From NCBI RefSeq assembly GCF_023546765.1, contig NZ_CP097484.1, positions 1,892,001-1,956,000 on the forward strand: 64,000 nucleotides of DNA, given 5' to 3'. The stretch comes from Methylobacterium tardum. GTDB taxonomy: Bacteria; Pseudomonadota; Alphaproteobacteria; Rhizobiales; Beijerinckiaceae. The notes beneath the pieces were generated by a model. The model ran no database searches and had not been told where the DNA came from. It was given only the letters and a program-made list of their open reading frames with translations. The position numbers and the translations under genes are program-made. This document shows, piece by piece, positions 1 through 8,185 of the stretch (positions within the stretch are counted from its first letter, which is position 1; the number at the start of each line of letters is the position of its first letter).

Positions 1-1
1 G

Positions 2-3000
2 CAGATCAACACCCTGGCCCCGTCCCTGTCGCCGGCCGACGTCGAGCGGCAGGTCACCTACCCGGTGGAGACCGCGCTCGCCGGCATCAAGGGCCTCGAG
101 TACACCCGCTCGCTCTCGCGCAACGGCTTCTCGCAGATCACCGCGGTCTTCGCCGAATCCCTCGACATCTACTTCGCCCGCCAGCAGGTCGCCGAGCGCA
201 TCGCCCAGGTGCGGGAGGACCTGCCCTCCGGGGTCGAGCCGCGGATGGGCCCGATCTCCACGGGTCTCGGCGAGATCACCATGTGGTCGGTCCAGTACGC
301 GCCGCTGCCTGAGCGCGCGACCGTGCCGGCGGGCCGGCCGGGCTGGCAGCCGGACGGGAGCTACCGGACTCCGGAGGGGCAGGCGCTCAGGACGGAGCTG
401 GAGCAGGTCGCCTACCTGCGCACGGTCCAGGACTGGATCATCCGGCCGCAGATCAAGTCCGTCCCGGGCGTCGCCGGCGTCGACGGGATCGGCGGCTTCG
501 AGAAGCAGTACCACGTCCAGCCGGACCCCACGACGCTGACCGCCCTCGACCTCTCCTTCGCGGACGTCGCCCGGGCGCTCCAGGCCAACAACGCCAACCA
601 GGGCGCCCGCTACCTCGAAGATAACGGCGAGAGCTACGTGGTCCGCGCCGCCGGCCGCCTGGAGGGCCCGGAGGCGATCGCCGACGTGGTCGTGGCGAGC
701 CGCGGCGGCGTGCCGGTGCGGATCCGCGACGTCGCCACGGTGCGGATCGGGCGCGACCTGCGCACCGGCTCGGCCAGCGAGAACGGTCGTGAGACCGTCA
801 TCGGCACCGCCCTGATGCGGATCGGCGAGAACAGCCGCACGGTGGCGGCCGCCGTCGACGCCCGCATGGCGCAGATCCGGCGCGCCCTGCCCCCCGGCAT
901 CGTGGTCCAGACGGTCCTCGACCGGACGCAGCTCGCCGAGGCCACGATCCGCACGGTGGGCCGGAACCTCGCGGAGGGCGCGGCCCTCGTGATCGTCGTG
1001 CTGTTCCTGCTCCTCGGCAACATCCGGGCGGCGCTGATCGCGGCTTTGGTCATCCCGGTCGCCATGCTGATGACCGTGACCGGCATGGTCGAGGGGAAGA
1101 TCTCGGCCAACCTGATGAGCCTCGGCGCGCTGGATTTCGGGCTCATCGCCGACGGGGCGGTGATCATCACCGAGAACGCGCTGCGCCACCTCGCCGAGCG
1201 GCAGCACGCGATCGGGCGGCCCCTCGCGCTGGAGGAGCGCCTGGAGACGGTGCGGGATTCGGCCGAGGAGATGATCAAGCCGTCCCTCTACGGGCAGGCG
1301 ATCATCATCCTGGTCTACGTCCCGCTCCTGACCTTCACGGGCGTCGAGGGCAAGATGTTCCAGCCGATGGCGCTGACCGTCATCCTCGCCCTGGCCTCGG
1401 CCTTCGTGCTGTCGCTGACCTTCGTGCCGGCCCTGATCGCCGTCGCGCTGACCGGCCGGATCACCGAGACCGAGAGCCCCCTCCTCCGCGGCCTGAAGGC
1501 CCTCTACCGGCCGATCCTCGGCGCCGCGATCCGCGCGCCCGCCCCGTTCGTCGGGGCGGCGCTGCTGCTCCTCGCGGGGGCCGGCCTGCTCGCTGCAAGG
1601 CTCGGGACCGAGTTCATCCCGCTCCTCGACGAGAAGAGCATCGCGCTGAACGCCACCCGGATCCCCTCCACCTCGCTGACCCAGTCGCAGGCGATGCAGC
1701 TCAAGGTCGAGCGGGCCATCGCGCAATTCCCGCAGGTCGCCACCGTGTTCTCGAAGACCGGCACCGCCGAGGTCGCCACCGACCCGATGCCGCCGAACTC
1801 CTCCGACACGTTCGTGATGCTCAAGCCGCAGGCGGACTGGCCCGACCCGAGCCTTTCGAAGGCCGAACTGCAGGAGCGGATCGAGGCGTCCTTGAGCGCG
1901 CTCGCCGGCAACGTCTACGAGTTCTCCCAGCCGATCCAGCTGCGCTTCAACGAGCTGCTCGCCGGGACCCGGGGCGACCTCGCCGTGAAGGTGTTCGGCG
2001 ACGCCTTCGAGCCGATGCTGGAGACCGCCAACCGGATCGCCGCGATCCTGCGCGGGATCCCGGGCGCCGACGACGTCAAGGTCGAGCAGATCACCGGCCT
2101 GCCGGTCTTCGAGATCAAGATCGACCGGACCGAGGCGGCGCGGCTGGGTCTCAGCACCGGGGCGATCCAGGACGTGATCGGCGCCGCCATGGGCGGCCGG
2201 GATGCCGGATTCGTGTTCGAGGGCGACCGGCGCGTGCCGATCGTCGTGCGCCTGACCGATCAGGTCCGCGAGGACCGGGAGGCCCTGGAGAACCTGCCGG
2301 TCCCCCTGCCCCCGGGGCCGAACGGCAAGGCTGCCTCCGTGCTGCTGCGGCAGGTGGCGCAGTTCTCGGTCAGCGAGGGGCCGAACCAGATCAGCCGGGA
2401 GAACGGGCGGCGGCGCGTCGTCGTCACCGCCAATGTCCGCGGGCGCGACATCGGCTCGCTGGTGGCAGAGGCGCAAGGGAAAGTCACCGCACAGGTGACC
2501 CTGCCGGCAGGCTCGTACGTGACCTGGGGCGGCCAGTTCGAGAACCTCGCCTCGGCTCAGGCCCGGCTCACCGTGGTGGTGCCGGTCTGCTTCTTCCTGA
2601 TCTTCCTGCTGCTCACCTCGGCGCTCGGTGGCGCGCGGGATGCGCTTCTGGTGTTCAGCGCCGTGCCGCTGGCGCTCACCGGCGGCATCGCGGCCCTGTG
2701 GCTGCGCGGGATGCCGCTGTCGGTGCCGGCCGCGGTCGGGTTCATCGCGCTCTCGGGGGTGGCGGTGCTGAACGGCCTGGTGATGCTGACCTTCATCAAG
2801 CAGCGCGTCGCCGAGGGCCGGCCGCTGCGGGCGGCGATCCGCGAGGGCGCCCTCACCCGGCTGCGGCCCGTGGCGATGACCGCGCTGGTCGCCTCCCTGG
2901 GCTTCGTGCCGATGGCGCTCGCCACCGGGACGGGGGCGGAGGTGCAGCGGCCGCTGGCCACCGTGGTGATCGGCGGCCTGATCAGCGCGACCCTGCTGAC

Positions 3001-3103
3001 CCTGGTGGTGCTGCCGGCGCTCTACGCGCGGTTCGGCCGGGCCGAGCCGGCGGCCGGGCGGCGCGCGACGATCCCGGAGCCGCGGGCGGACCGTGCGGCC
3101 TGA
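2..3103 (+). CDS. czcA: Heavy-metal efflux RND permease, CzcA/CusA family (5' partial)
   Basis: Inner-membrane proton-driven pump subunit of a tripartite CzcCBA-type exporter for divalent metal cations. The reading frame is open from base 2, so the start lies left of the window; about 1033 residues are present and only roughly the first 45 appear to be missing, judged from family length. The N-terminal part matches the CzcA porter region (QINTLAP, ETALAGIKGLEYTRSLSRNG, MGPISTGLGEI). The transmembrane-4 signature ALDFGLIADGAV with its proton-relay acidic residue lies near in-window residue 376, and hydrophobic segments occur in two clusters as expected for 12 helices. Partner genes (membrane fusion, outer membrane) are presumably upstream. 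The metal cannot be told from sequence; the motif set is closer to CzcA/CnrA (Co/Zn/Cd/Ni) than to copper-specific CusA. Confidence 0.93.
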   Translation, partial: QINTLAPSLSPADVERQVTYPVETALAGIKGLEYTRSLSRNGFSQITAVFAESLDIYFARQQVAERIAQVREDLPSGVEPRMGPISTGLGEITMWSVQYAPLPERATVPAGRPGWQPDGSYRTPEGQALRTELEQVAYLRTVQDWIIRPQIKSVPGVAGVDGIGGFEKQYHVQPDPTTLTALDLSFADVARALQANNANQGARYLEDNGESYVVRAAGRLEGPEAIADVVVASRGGVPVRIRDVATVRIGRDLRTGSASENGRETVIGTALMRIGENSRTVAAAVDARMAQIRRALPPGIVVQTVLDRTQLAEATIRTVGRNLAEGAALVIVVLFLLLGNIRAALIAALVIPVAMLMTVTGMVEGKISANLMSLGALDFGLIADGAVIITENALRHLAERQHAIGRPLALEERLETVRDSAEEMIKPSLYGQAIIILVYVPLLTFTGVEGKMFQPMALTVILALASAFVLSLTFVPALIAVALTGRITETESPLLRGLKALYRPILGAAIRAPAPFVGAALLLLAGAGLLAARLGTEFIPLLDEKSIALNATRIPSTSLTQSQAMQLKVERAIAQFPQVATVFSKTGTAEVATDPMPPNSSDTFVMLKPQADWPDPSLSKAELQERIEASLSALAGNVYEFSQPIQLRFNELLAGTRGDLAVKVFGDAFEPMLETANRIAAILRGIPGADDVKVEQITGLPVFEIKIDRTEAARLGLSTGAIQDVIGAAMGGRDAGFVFEGDRRVPIVVRLTDQVREDREALENLPVPLPPGPNGKAASVLLRQVAQFSVSEGPNQISRENGRRRVVVTANVRGRDIGSLVAEAQGKVTAQVTLPAGSYVTWGGQFENLASAQARLTVVVPVCFFLIFLLLTSALGGARDALLVFSAVPLALTGGIAALWLRGMPLSVPAAVGFIALSGVAVLNGLVMLTFIKQRVAEGRPLRAAIREGALTRLRPVAMTALVASLGFVPMALATGTGAEVQRPLATVVIGGLISATLLTLVVLPALYARFGRAEPAAGRRATIPEPRADRAA

Positions 3104-3115
3104 CGCGTCCCGCCG

Positions 3116-3280
3116 TCAGGCCGGCAGGATGTGCAGGAGGCCGCCGACCATGCCCAGGGCGCCGATGCCGAGCAGGCCGGCGGCGATGTACAGCCGCATC
3201 CGGCTCTGATCGGCGTCCGCCGGCCGGTGGGTGTCGTCAGGCAGATCGAACCAATCCATCGGGTCAACGCATTCCGTCAT
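3116..3280 (-). CDS. Small single-pass membrane protein, hypothetical
   Basis: A 54-residue open frame starting at an ATG (MTECVDPMDWFDLPDD). It has an acidic soluble N-terminus of about 32 residues followed by one strong transmembrane helix (LYIAAGLLGIGALGMVGGLL) and a short tail ending HILPA. It converges with the RND pump gene, with 12 bases between the stops. The charge/hydrophobic layout supports a real small gene, but no family is recognised. An internal ATG at residue 8 is an alternative start. Confidence 0.5.
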   Translation of the reverse strand: MTECVDPMDWFDLPDDTHRPADADQSRMRLYIAAGLLGIGALGMVGGLLHILPA

Positions 3281-3401
3281 CGCAGGGGCTGGCTTGGGCG
3301 AGAGGCGCCGCCCTAGGCCAGCCCGATGACGGCTGGATGACCGATCCGCCGAAGCGGTGGGCAGGCCTCGCGGCCTCGCCCATGCGAACCCCGTGCCGCC
3401 G

Positions 3402-3614
3402 CTACGGCTTCACGAGCAGCACGTTCACCGCCTTGGCCTGGACGTGGACGGTGTCGCCTTCCTTGAGACCCAACTCTTCGAGGGAATCAACCGTCGTCAC
3501 CGAGGCCATGCGGTAGGTGGTCCCGACGAGCTCCACCTCGACCTGCGCCATGACATCCCCACGCTTGATGGCCGTCACCGTGGCAGGGATGTCGTTGCGC
3601 GCGCCGTGCTTCAT
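3402..3614 (-). CDS. Molybdopterin-binding protein, Mop/TOBE domain (molbindin)
   Basis: A 70-residue cytoplasmic protein consisting of one complete Mop (TOBE) domain, the oligomerising beta-barrel that binds molybdate or tungstate in molbindins and in ModE/ModC tails. Family features visible are the ARNDIPATVTAIKRGDVMAQV opening, the VELVGTTYRMASVTTVDSL centre and the GLKEGDTVHVQAKAVNVLLV end. The start ATG is preceded by a GAGGA ribosome site. It is monocistronic here. Proposed role is molybdate storage or homeostasis; a molybdenum hydroxylase subunit is encoded about 12 kb away, but no mod transport genes are in view. Confidence 0.88.
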   Translation of the reverse strand: MKHGARNDIPATVTAIKRGDVMAQVEVELVGTTYRMASVTTVDSLEELGLKEGDTVHVQAKAVNVLLVKP

Positions 3615-3713
3615 GGATCGTCCTCGTGGCGCAGCGCCGCCGCGGCTGCCGGCGGCCTATCGCAACGCCGGCGCGCGGGTTCAACCCGGTCCGTCCGACG
3701 GGGCGCGCCGGGA

Positions 3714-4001
3714 TCAGCGGCCGCCGGAGCTGCCGGTGCCGCCGCGATCCTTCTGGAAGCCGGCCGCGTTCGGCGAGCCCTGCATCCGGCCGTCCTGCTT
3801 CGGCATCTCCGAGCCCGGCGCGCCGACAGCGGTCGAGCCGGTCGTGTCGCTCTTCCCGGTGTAGCCGGCCGCGTTCGGCGAGCCCTGCATGCGGTTGCCG
3901 TGCGGAGCGGCGCTGCCGGACGCGTTGGTGCCCTCGGCGGCCAGGGCCACCGAGCCCGTTGCCAGGAGACCGGCGGCGATCAGGGATATCAGCGTCTTCA
4001 T
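3714..4001 (-). CDS. Secreted small repeat protein, hypothetical
   Basis: A 95-residue protein with a clear Sec signal peptide (MKTLISLIAAGLLATGSVALAA, cleavage after AAA/LAA near residue 22) followed by a low-complexity Gly/Ser/Thr-rich, presumably disordered mature part. The decapeptide RMQGSPNAAG occurs twice (near residues 37 and 72), each followed by an aromatic and a Lys/Gln. A GAGGG ribosome site lies about 5 bases before the ATG. No enzymatic motif is seen; proteins of this kind recur in Methylobacterium genomes without assigned function. Likely periplasmic or surface-exposed. Confidence 0.7.
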   Translation of the reverse strand: MKTLISLIAAGLLATGSVALAAEGTNASGSAAPHGNRMQGSPNAAGYTGKSDTTGSTAVGAPGSEMPKQDGRMQGSPNAAGFQKDRGGTGSSGGR

Positions 4002-4075
4002 GGGGAGCCCTCGCGTGTTTCCTCGCGCCGCCTCTGGAGGGCGACAGAGGGGCAACGCCAGCGGGCGCATCCTGT

Positions 4076-4417
4076 TCAAGGCCGATCGCGGGCGAGCGGC
4101 ACGGCCGCTAACCCGTTCGGGCCGCGCCCGGCGTCGGGCCCGCTGTCCAGCCTCAGGGCCGCGAAGGTCAGGGTGGCCGTGTCGACGACAGCCCCGCTCT
4201 CGTCCCGGACCAGCACGGTAAAGGCGTGATTGTCGCCGTCGCTCGGGATGATCCAGCGCGCGATTTCCGGCAGGCTGATCATCGCCTCCCGGCGGACCGC
4301 CTCGAAATCCGCGCACTCCGTTCCTTCAGTATCGGGTTGGAACTGGCCGTCGTGAATGGCGAAGAAGGAGCGGGGCCATCGCCCTCTCCGTGAGCCACCT
4401 TCCAGGAGGTAACCCAC
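4076..4417 (-). CDS. DUF6894 family protein, start region probably frameshifted
   Basis: The frame encodes the DUF6894 core SFFAIHDGQFQPDTEGTECAD, EAVRREAMISLPEIAR and FTVLVRDESGAVV, typical of ~90-100-residue proteins that are very abundant in Rhizobiales and have no known function. In the given frame the nearest usable start is a GTG at 4417 (113 residues), which has no good ribosome site. The natural start appears to be the ATG at 4377-4379, which has a GGAGAGG site just upstream but is one base out of frame; removing one base from the adjacent C4/G2 run would give M-A/P-R-S-F-F, the canonical N-terminus. I therefore suspect a one-base insertion or sequencing error at 4372-4377. Confidence 0.7.
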   Translation of the reverse strand: MGYLLEGGSRRGRWPRSFFAIHDGQFQPDTEGTECADFEAVRREAMISLPEIARWIIPSDGDNHAFTVLVRDESGAVVDTATLTFAALRLDSGPDAGRGPNGLAAVPLARDRP

Positions 4418-4615
4418 GGTCAGGGCAGCGGTTCTGTGCGTTTTCCAACATGGATTGATGGTGCCGACGCATCGGCACCGGCCCGAGAAAAACCCGCGCC
4501 GGCGAGCCGGGCGGGCTGAAGGTTGTCGCGCCATGAGATCTGCCTGGTAGACCCGCGAGCGGTCGAACGGTTCCGCGGCGACGCGGGCAGCCTGACGGGC
4601 GCCGGACAGGCCGCA

Positions 4616-4691
4616 TGGTGGGCCCGGCAGGACTCGAACCTGCAACCAGACCGTTATGAGCGGCCGGCTCTAACCATTGAGCTACGGGCCC
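4616..4691 (-). tRNA. tRNA-Ile (CAT anticodon, Ile2 type)
   Basis: A 76-base cloverleaf with encoded 3' CCA: acceptor stem GGGCCCG/CGGGCCC, D-arm GCTC...GAGC, anticodon arm GGCCG-CTCATAA-CGGTC, T-arm with GGTTCGAGTCC. The anticodon CAT could be Met, but the CTCATAA loop and overall arms match the bacterial tRNA-Ile2 that is modified by TilS (lysidine) to read AUA, and differ from the alphaproteobacterial elongator and initiator tRNA-Met patterns. Its 5' end overlaps the last 10 bases of the upstream DNA-glycosylase gene on the same strand. Confidence 0.93.
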
Positions 4692-5422
4692 GGGCGGCGC
4701 CGACGGATAGCCGATCCCCGGCCGGCCGTCACCCGGTTTCCGGTGCCGGGCCGAGGCTCCGGGCGCGGCGCGCTGGCGGGCTCCGCCACGGCATTGTCCT
4801 TGATGCGCCACAGGTAGCGGGCCAGGATCGAGCGGTACGGCGCGAAGGCCGCTGCCACGTCGCGCGTGTCGTCTCGGCCGGTGAGGCGGCGCAGGCAACC
4901 CACCGCCGCCACGTCGCCTTCGGGCCAGATGTCCGGGTCGTGGAAATGGAAGATGCCGACCATGTCGGCGGTCCAGGGGCCGACGCCGCGGATGCCGCAC
5001 AGGATCGCCGCGCGCTCCGGGTGCGGAAGCCCGGCGAGGTCGGGGCCGAGCAGCCCCGCGGCCTCCGCGGCGACGATCGCCTGGAGGGCGCGGACCTTGT
5101 TGCCCGAGATCCCGCAGCCGCGCAGCAGATCCGCGTCACCGGCCTCGAACAGGCCGCGCGGGCTCGAGGCCGCCGCAGCGGCTGCGGCCTCGATCCGCGC
5201 CCAGATCGCCGCGGCGGCCCGGGTGGAGAGCTGCTGGTTGACCACCTCGACGAACAGGCGATCCGCGACGCTCGGGTGCGTGGGCGGCGCGATGGCGATC
5301 GGCCCGGCCTCCACGAGGGCCGCACGCAGCGGCGGATGCGCGCCGGCCGCGTCCAGCAGATGGGCATAGATGTCGGGATCCAGCATCGCCTCAGCCGCGT
5401 GGCGCCGCACCGGGCGGATCAT
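4682..5422 (-). CDS. DNA-3-methyladenine glycosylase, AlkA/HhH-GPD family
   Basis: A base-excision repair enzyme removing alkylated purines. The 246-residue protein has the all-helical HhH-GPD fold signatures: FVEVVNQQLSTRAAAAIW, the helix-hairpin-helix GIRGVGPWTADMV, and the downstream catalytic Asp in WPEGDVAAV. The C-terminal ~30 residues are basic and Pro/Arg-rich, unlike the compact end of most family members, because the stop codon lies inside the 5' end of the tRNA-Ile gene. The start may be the first ATG (given) or the ATG at residue 13 (MLDPDIY). Length is close to the ~210-residue single-domain members, not the larger E. coli AlkA. Confidence 0.87.
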   Translation of the reverse strand: MIRPVRRHAAEAMLDPDIYAHLLDAAGAHPPLRAALVEAGPIAIAPPTHPSVADRLFVEVVNQQLSTRAAAAIWARIEAAAAAAASSPRGLFEAGDADLLRGCGISGNKVRALQAIVAAEAAGLLGPDLAGLPHPERAAILCGIRGVGPWTADMVGIFHFHDPDIWPEGDVAAVGCLRRLTGRDDTRDVAAAFAPYRSILARYLWRIKDNAVAEPASAPRPEPRPGTGNRVTAGRGSAIRRRRPGP

Positions 5423-5562
5423 AGCGCCTGGCCCGGGCGCAGTCCGGAGGCAGGATGCCGCGCAGCCTTGCTCGGGGCGCAGCCCGGCCCACCTCGCTCC
5501 GGAACCGTACGGACCGCCGTGACGGTATCGTGGATGCGATCTCGGGCGCGGGTCTCGACGGA

Positions 5563-6120
5563 ATGGCGATCTACTTCACCGCGGACACGCATTTCGGCGA
5601 TCCGCACATCCTCCGCCATCGCCGGGCGCGCTTCGGCAGCGTCGAGGCCCATGACGAGGCCCTGGTCGCCGGCTGGAACGCCGTCGTCGGACCGGAGGAT
5701 TCCGTCTGGCATCTCGGCGACTTCGCCGCCCATGCGAGCCGCGACCATTGCGCGGCGATCTTCGCGCGGCTGAACGGGACGAAGCGCCTCGTCCGCGGCA
5801 ACCACGATTCGAACCGGGTGCTGGATCTGCCCTGGGCGGAGCCGCCGGTGGACAGCGTTCGCCTGTCGGTCCCGGACGCGCAGGGACACGCGCACCGCCT
5901 GTTCCTGTCGCATTACGCGCACCGGGCCTGGCCGGGCCTGTGGCGGGAGACGCGCCACCTCTACGGACACAGCCACGGCTGGCTGCCCGACACCACCCGC
6001 TCCTGCGATGTCGGCGTCGATGCCTGGAATGATCGCCCGGCCACCCTCGCGGCGATCCTGGCGCGCCAGGAGGCCGCCGCGCTCGTGCCGGAGGAGCTCG
6101 CCGCCCACGGGCTGCGCTGA
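5563..6120 (+). CDS. Metallophosphoesterase, calcineurin-like
   Basis: A 185-residue cytoplasmic phosphoesterase. All dinuclear-metal motifs of the family are present in order: ADTHFGD (D-x-H), HLGDFA, RGNHD, LSHYAH and YGHSHG. The ATG at 5563 (MAIYFTADTHFG) is preferred because the motif starts immediately after it; the frame is open further upstream but that extension is unrelated to the family. Compact members of this type are annotated as phosphoesterases of unknown substrate. It is divergent from the glycosylase gene with no partner gene nearby. Confidence 0.87.
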   Translation: MAIYFTADTHFGDPHILRHRRARFGSVEAHDEALVAGWNAVVGPEDSVWHLGDFAAHASRDHCAAIFARLNGTKRLVRGNHDSNRVLDLPWAEPPVDSVRLSVPDAQGHAHRLFLSHYAHRAWPGLWRETRHLYGHSHGWLPDTTRSCDVGVDAWNDRPATLAAILARQEAAALVPEELAAHGLR

Positions 6121-6200
6121 GACCCGGCGCCCGTCCCGGGGCCGCTGGCCGCGGATGCCCTATCTATCCGCCTCCCTGATCCGGCACGAGGCTGCACACC

Positions 6201-6506
6201 ATGACCGACACGCCGTTCCCGCCGCCCGGATGGGCCGAGGCCGCGACGCGCGCCGGGACCGAGCTCGGTCTCGGGACCGACTTCACCGCGCTGGATGCGG
6301 CGGCCTGGGAGCGGGTCTGCCGGCGCGTCGGGCAGATCCTTGCCGGGCAGGGGCAAGCCCTGCCGCCCGGCTGGGAAGGCGCGCTCGCGCGGCTGTTCGG
6401 GCGTGACGCGGCGGCCGTCCCCGCCGGCGACGCGCTGGCCCGCGACGAGGCCGACACGGTCCTGGCGGAGAAGGGCGAGGTGTTCGCGCCCGAGGACGAT
6501 GCCTGA
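6201..6506 (+). CDS. Hypothetical protein, 101 residues
   Basis: An Ala/Gly-rich acidic protein starting MTDTPFPPPGW. It has no signal peptide or membrane segment; predicted mostly helical with a central WERVCRRVGQIL segment. Coding bias matches the neighbours (strong GC at third positions). No family recognised. It lies 55 bases upstream of nepR on the same strand and may be cotranscribed with it, which is the only functional hint. Confidence 0.55.
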   Translation: MTDTPFPPPGWAEAATRAGTELGLGTDFTALDAAAWERVCRRVGQILAGQGQALPPGWEGALARLFGRDAAAVPAGDALARDEADTVLAEKGEVFAPEDDA

Positions 6507-6561
6507 AACTCCGCCGGGCCGGGTGGTTGCCGTCGCGCCGGTCCGGGCCGATGTAGGAGGC

Positions 6562-6810
6562 ATGCCCCAACCCGAACACCAGCGTGCCGCCCCGAGACCT
6601 CCCGCACGCGCTGCGTCCGGCGGCGCGCCGGGAGCCCTGCGGGTGGTTCCCGTCGCGAGCGGCCCGATCCTCGACGCGCGGACGCGCCTGCGGCTCGGCC
6701 AGCAATTGCGGGCGCTCTACGATCCGGTGATCGACGAGGCTCTGGATCCGCGGCTGGCGGAGCTGCTGCAGCAGCTCGACGCGGACCGGGCGGGCGGCGC
6801 TTCGACCTGA
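6562..6810 (+). CDS. nepR: NepR-type anti-sigma factor
   Basis: An 82-residue protein whose C-terminal half (about 45-75) carries the NepR signature LGQQLRALYDPVIDEALD followed by RLAELLQQLD. In alphaproteobacteria NepR sequesters the EcfG sigma factor until phosphorylated PhyR, a sigma mimic, binds it, which turns on the general stress response. A near-perfect ribosome site (TAGGAGG) fixes the ATG at 6562. The first 40 residues are Ala/Pro-rich and probably disordered. A sigma factor with its own NepR-like segment lies in convergent orientation 0.4 kb away; phyR and its histidine kinase are not in the window. Confidence 0.82.
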   Translation: MPQPEHQRAAPRPPARAASGGAPGALRVVPVASGPILDARTRLRLGQQLRALYDPVIDEALDPRLAELLQQLDADRAGGAST

Positions 6811-7217
6811 GGGCCTCTCAGTGAGCGCGTCCCCGGTCCGGGAACCGGACGGGGGCTCCCATCGGTGGATCGGGGGGATGTCGCACCGACGGGAGCCGAG
6901 CCGAGCCGACGGATCGACCCAACCCGCTTCATGTCGCCCAGGAGCGGGCCGGCGCGCTTTCACCTAAGTCAAATTCGTCGCTGAATACCGCGAGAGAAAT
7001 GTCGAATTCTCGTATTCGGCATTGAAAGCCGGACCGGCTTGGGTCTGATCCGGTCGATGCGGCCAATCGGCGACGGCGCGCCGAAAGCGTCTCGTCTCGG
7101 GTCTGGAACCGCTGCGCCGCCGTCTTTGCGGCCGAAGCGCAGAACGTCAGGGCGCTGCCACATGCGACGCCCTCGCGCCGCTCGTGAGACGCGACGGAAG
7201 GCTGCCCGGGGACCGGA
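6811..7217. other. Convergent intergenic region between nepR and ecfG
   Basis: 407 bases without a convincing gene. It contains an imperfect inverted repeat at 6999-7022 (ATGTCGAAT / ATTCGGCAT) in an AT-richer patch, which could act in 3'-end formation although no T-tract follows. A GGAAC-N17-CGGT string begins near 6840 on the plus strand and resembles an EcfG promoter, but no plus-strand gene lies downstream. Confidence 0.4.
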
Positions 7218-7994
7218 TCAGACCGTGGCGCCGGTCACCGAGAGCATCACCCCGTCATTGCCGATCTCGGAGCCGCTGTAGCCGAGCATCCGCGCGAGCT
7301 GCTCGCGGGCGCGCCAGACGCGGCTCTTCACGGTGCCGATCCGGCAGTTCATCACGGCGGCGGCTTCCTCGTAGCTCAGGTTCTCGATCGCGACGAGGAC
7401 CAGCGCCTCGCGCATCACCGGCGCCAGCCGGTCGAGGGCGGCGCGCACGTCCTGAAGGTCGAGATGGCCGCCCTGCTCGGGCACGCTGGTCAGCCGCTCG
7501 GCGTGGTTGCCGTCGGTATCGGAGACCTCGCGGCCGTGCTTGCGGTGCTGGCTGTAGAAGACGTTGCGCAGGATCGTGAACAGCCACGCTTCCAGATTGG
7601 TGCCGGGGGTGAAGCCCCCGCGCCCGCGCCAGCCGCGCAGCAGCGTGTCCTGCACGAGGTCGTCGGCCGCAGCCGGGTCGCGGGTCAGGGAGACGGCGAA
7701 CCGGTGCAGCGCCGGCACCACCTCCAGCAGACCCGCGCGGAACGTCCCGTCGCGTTCGCCCTCGGCCTGCACCAGCGCGGCCTCGAGGCGCGCTAGCAAC
7801 TCGGCGAAGCGATCCGAGGTCGCCCCCGGCGCCGGGCCGATCCGGTCGTAGGCATGGCCGAGCAGGGTGCCGAGATGCGCGCGCACCGCCTCAGGCAGGC
7901 CGTGCCGGGTCTCCTCGACGGGATCCCCGGCCGCGTCCGCGAGGGAGAAATCCTCGACGGGATCGAGCAGCGATGAGCCTTCGGTAACGGGCAT
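7218..7994 (-). CDS. ecfG: EcfG-type RNA polymerase sigma factor with N-terminal NepR-like segment
   Basis: A general-stress ECF sigma factor of 258 residues. Region 2 is at about 88-150 (LLEVVPALHRFAVSLTRDP, DDLVQDTLLRGW, FTPGTNLEAWLFTILRNVFY) and region 4 at about 185-235 (ALVLVAIENLSYEEAAAVMN, IGTVKSRVWRAREQLARMLG), diagnostic of the EcfG (ECF15) group. Unlike ordinary EcfG proteins of ~180 residues, it has an ~85-residue N-terminal extension containing LPEAVRAHLGTLLGHAYDR followed by SDRFAELLARLEAAL (33-75), which resembles the NepR anti-sigma core. This suggests a fused anti-sigma or a self-inhibited sigma factor. The NepR assignment is from motif spacing by eye. Confidence 0.82.
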   Translation of the reverse strand: MPVTEGSSLLDPVEDFSLADAAGDPVEETRHGLPEAVRAHLGTLLGHAYDRIGPAPGATSDRFAELLARLEAALVQAEGERDGTFRAGLLEVVPALHRFAVSLTRDPAAADDLVQDTLLRGWRGRGGFTPGTNLEAWLFTILRNVFYSQHRKHGREVSDTDGNHAERLTSVPEQGGHLDLQDVRAALDRLAPVMREALVLVAIENLSYEEAAAVMNCRIGTVKSRVWRAREQLARMLGYSGSEIGNDGVMLSVTGATV

Positions 7995-8185
7995 TCAGGT
8001 CCGGTCGTCGGCGTGCGGGCCGGTCGCGCCCGTGTGACCGGTTGTGGCGCGCCGAGGCGCCCCATGCCGCAACATGGGTTAGCCCTTTGCCCGAACGGGG
8101 CCTCAGGCCCGGGGGCTGAACCGCCGCGCCGCCGCGGCACCGACGAGCAGGGCCGCGCAGGCTCCGGCCGCGGCGAAGCCCACGC

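Noticed and set aside
4616..4691. tRNA with CAT anticodon read as tRNA-Met
   Set aside because: The CTCATAA anticodon loop and arm sequences match tRNA-Ile2 (lysidine-modified), not the elongator or initiator tRNA-Met of alphaproteobacteria.
6839..6866. GGAAC-N17-CGGT on the plus strand as an EcfG promoter
   Set aside because: No plus-strand gene lies downstream before the convergent ecfG; at most an antisense promoter.
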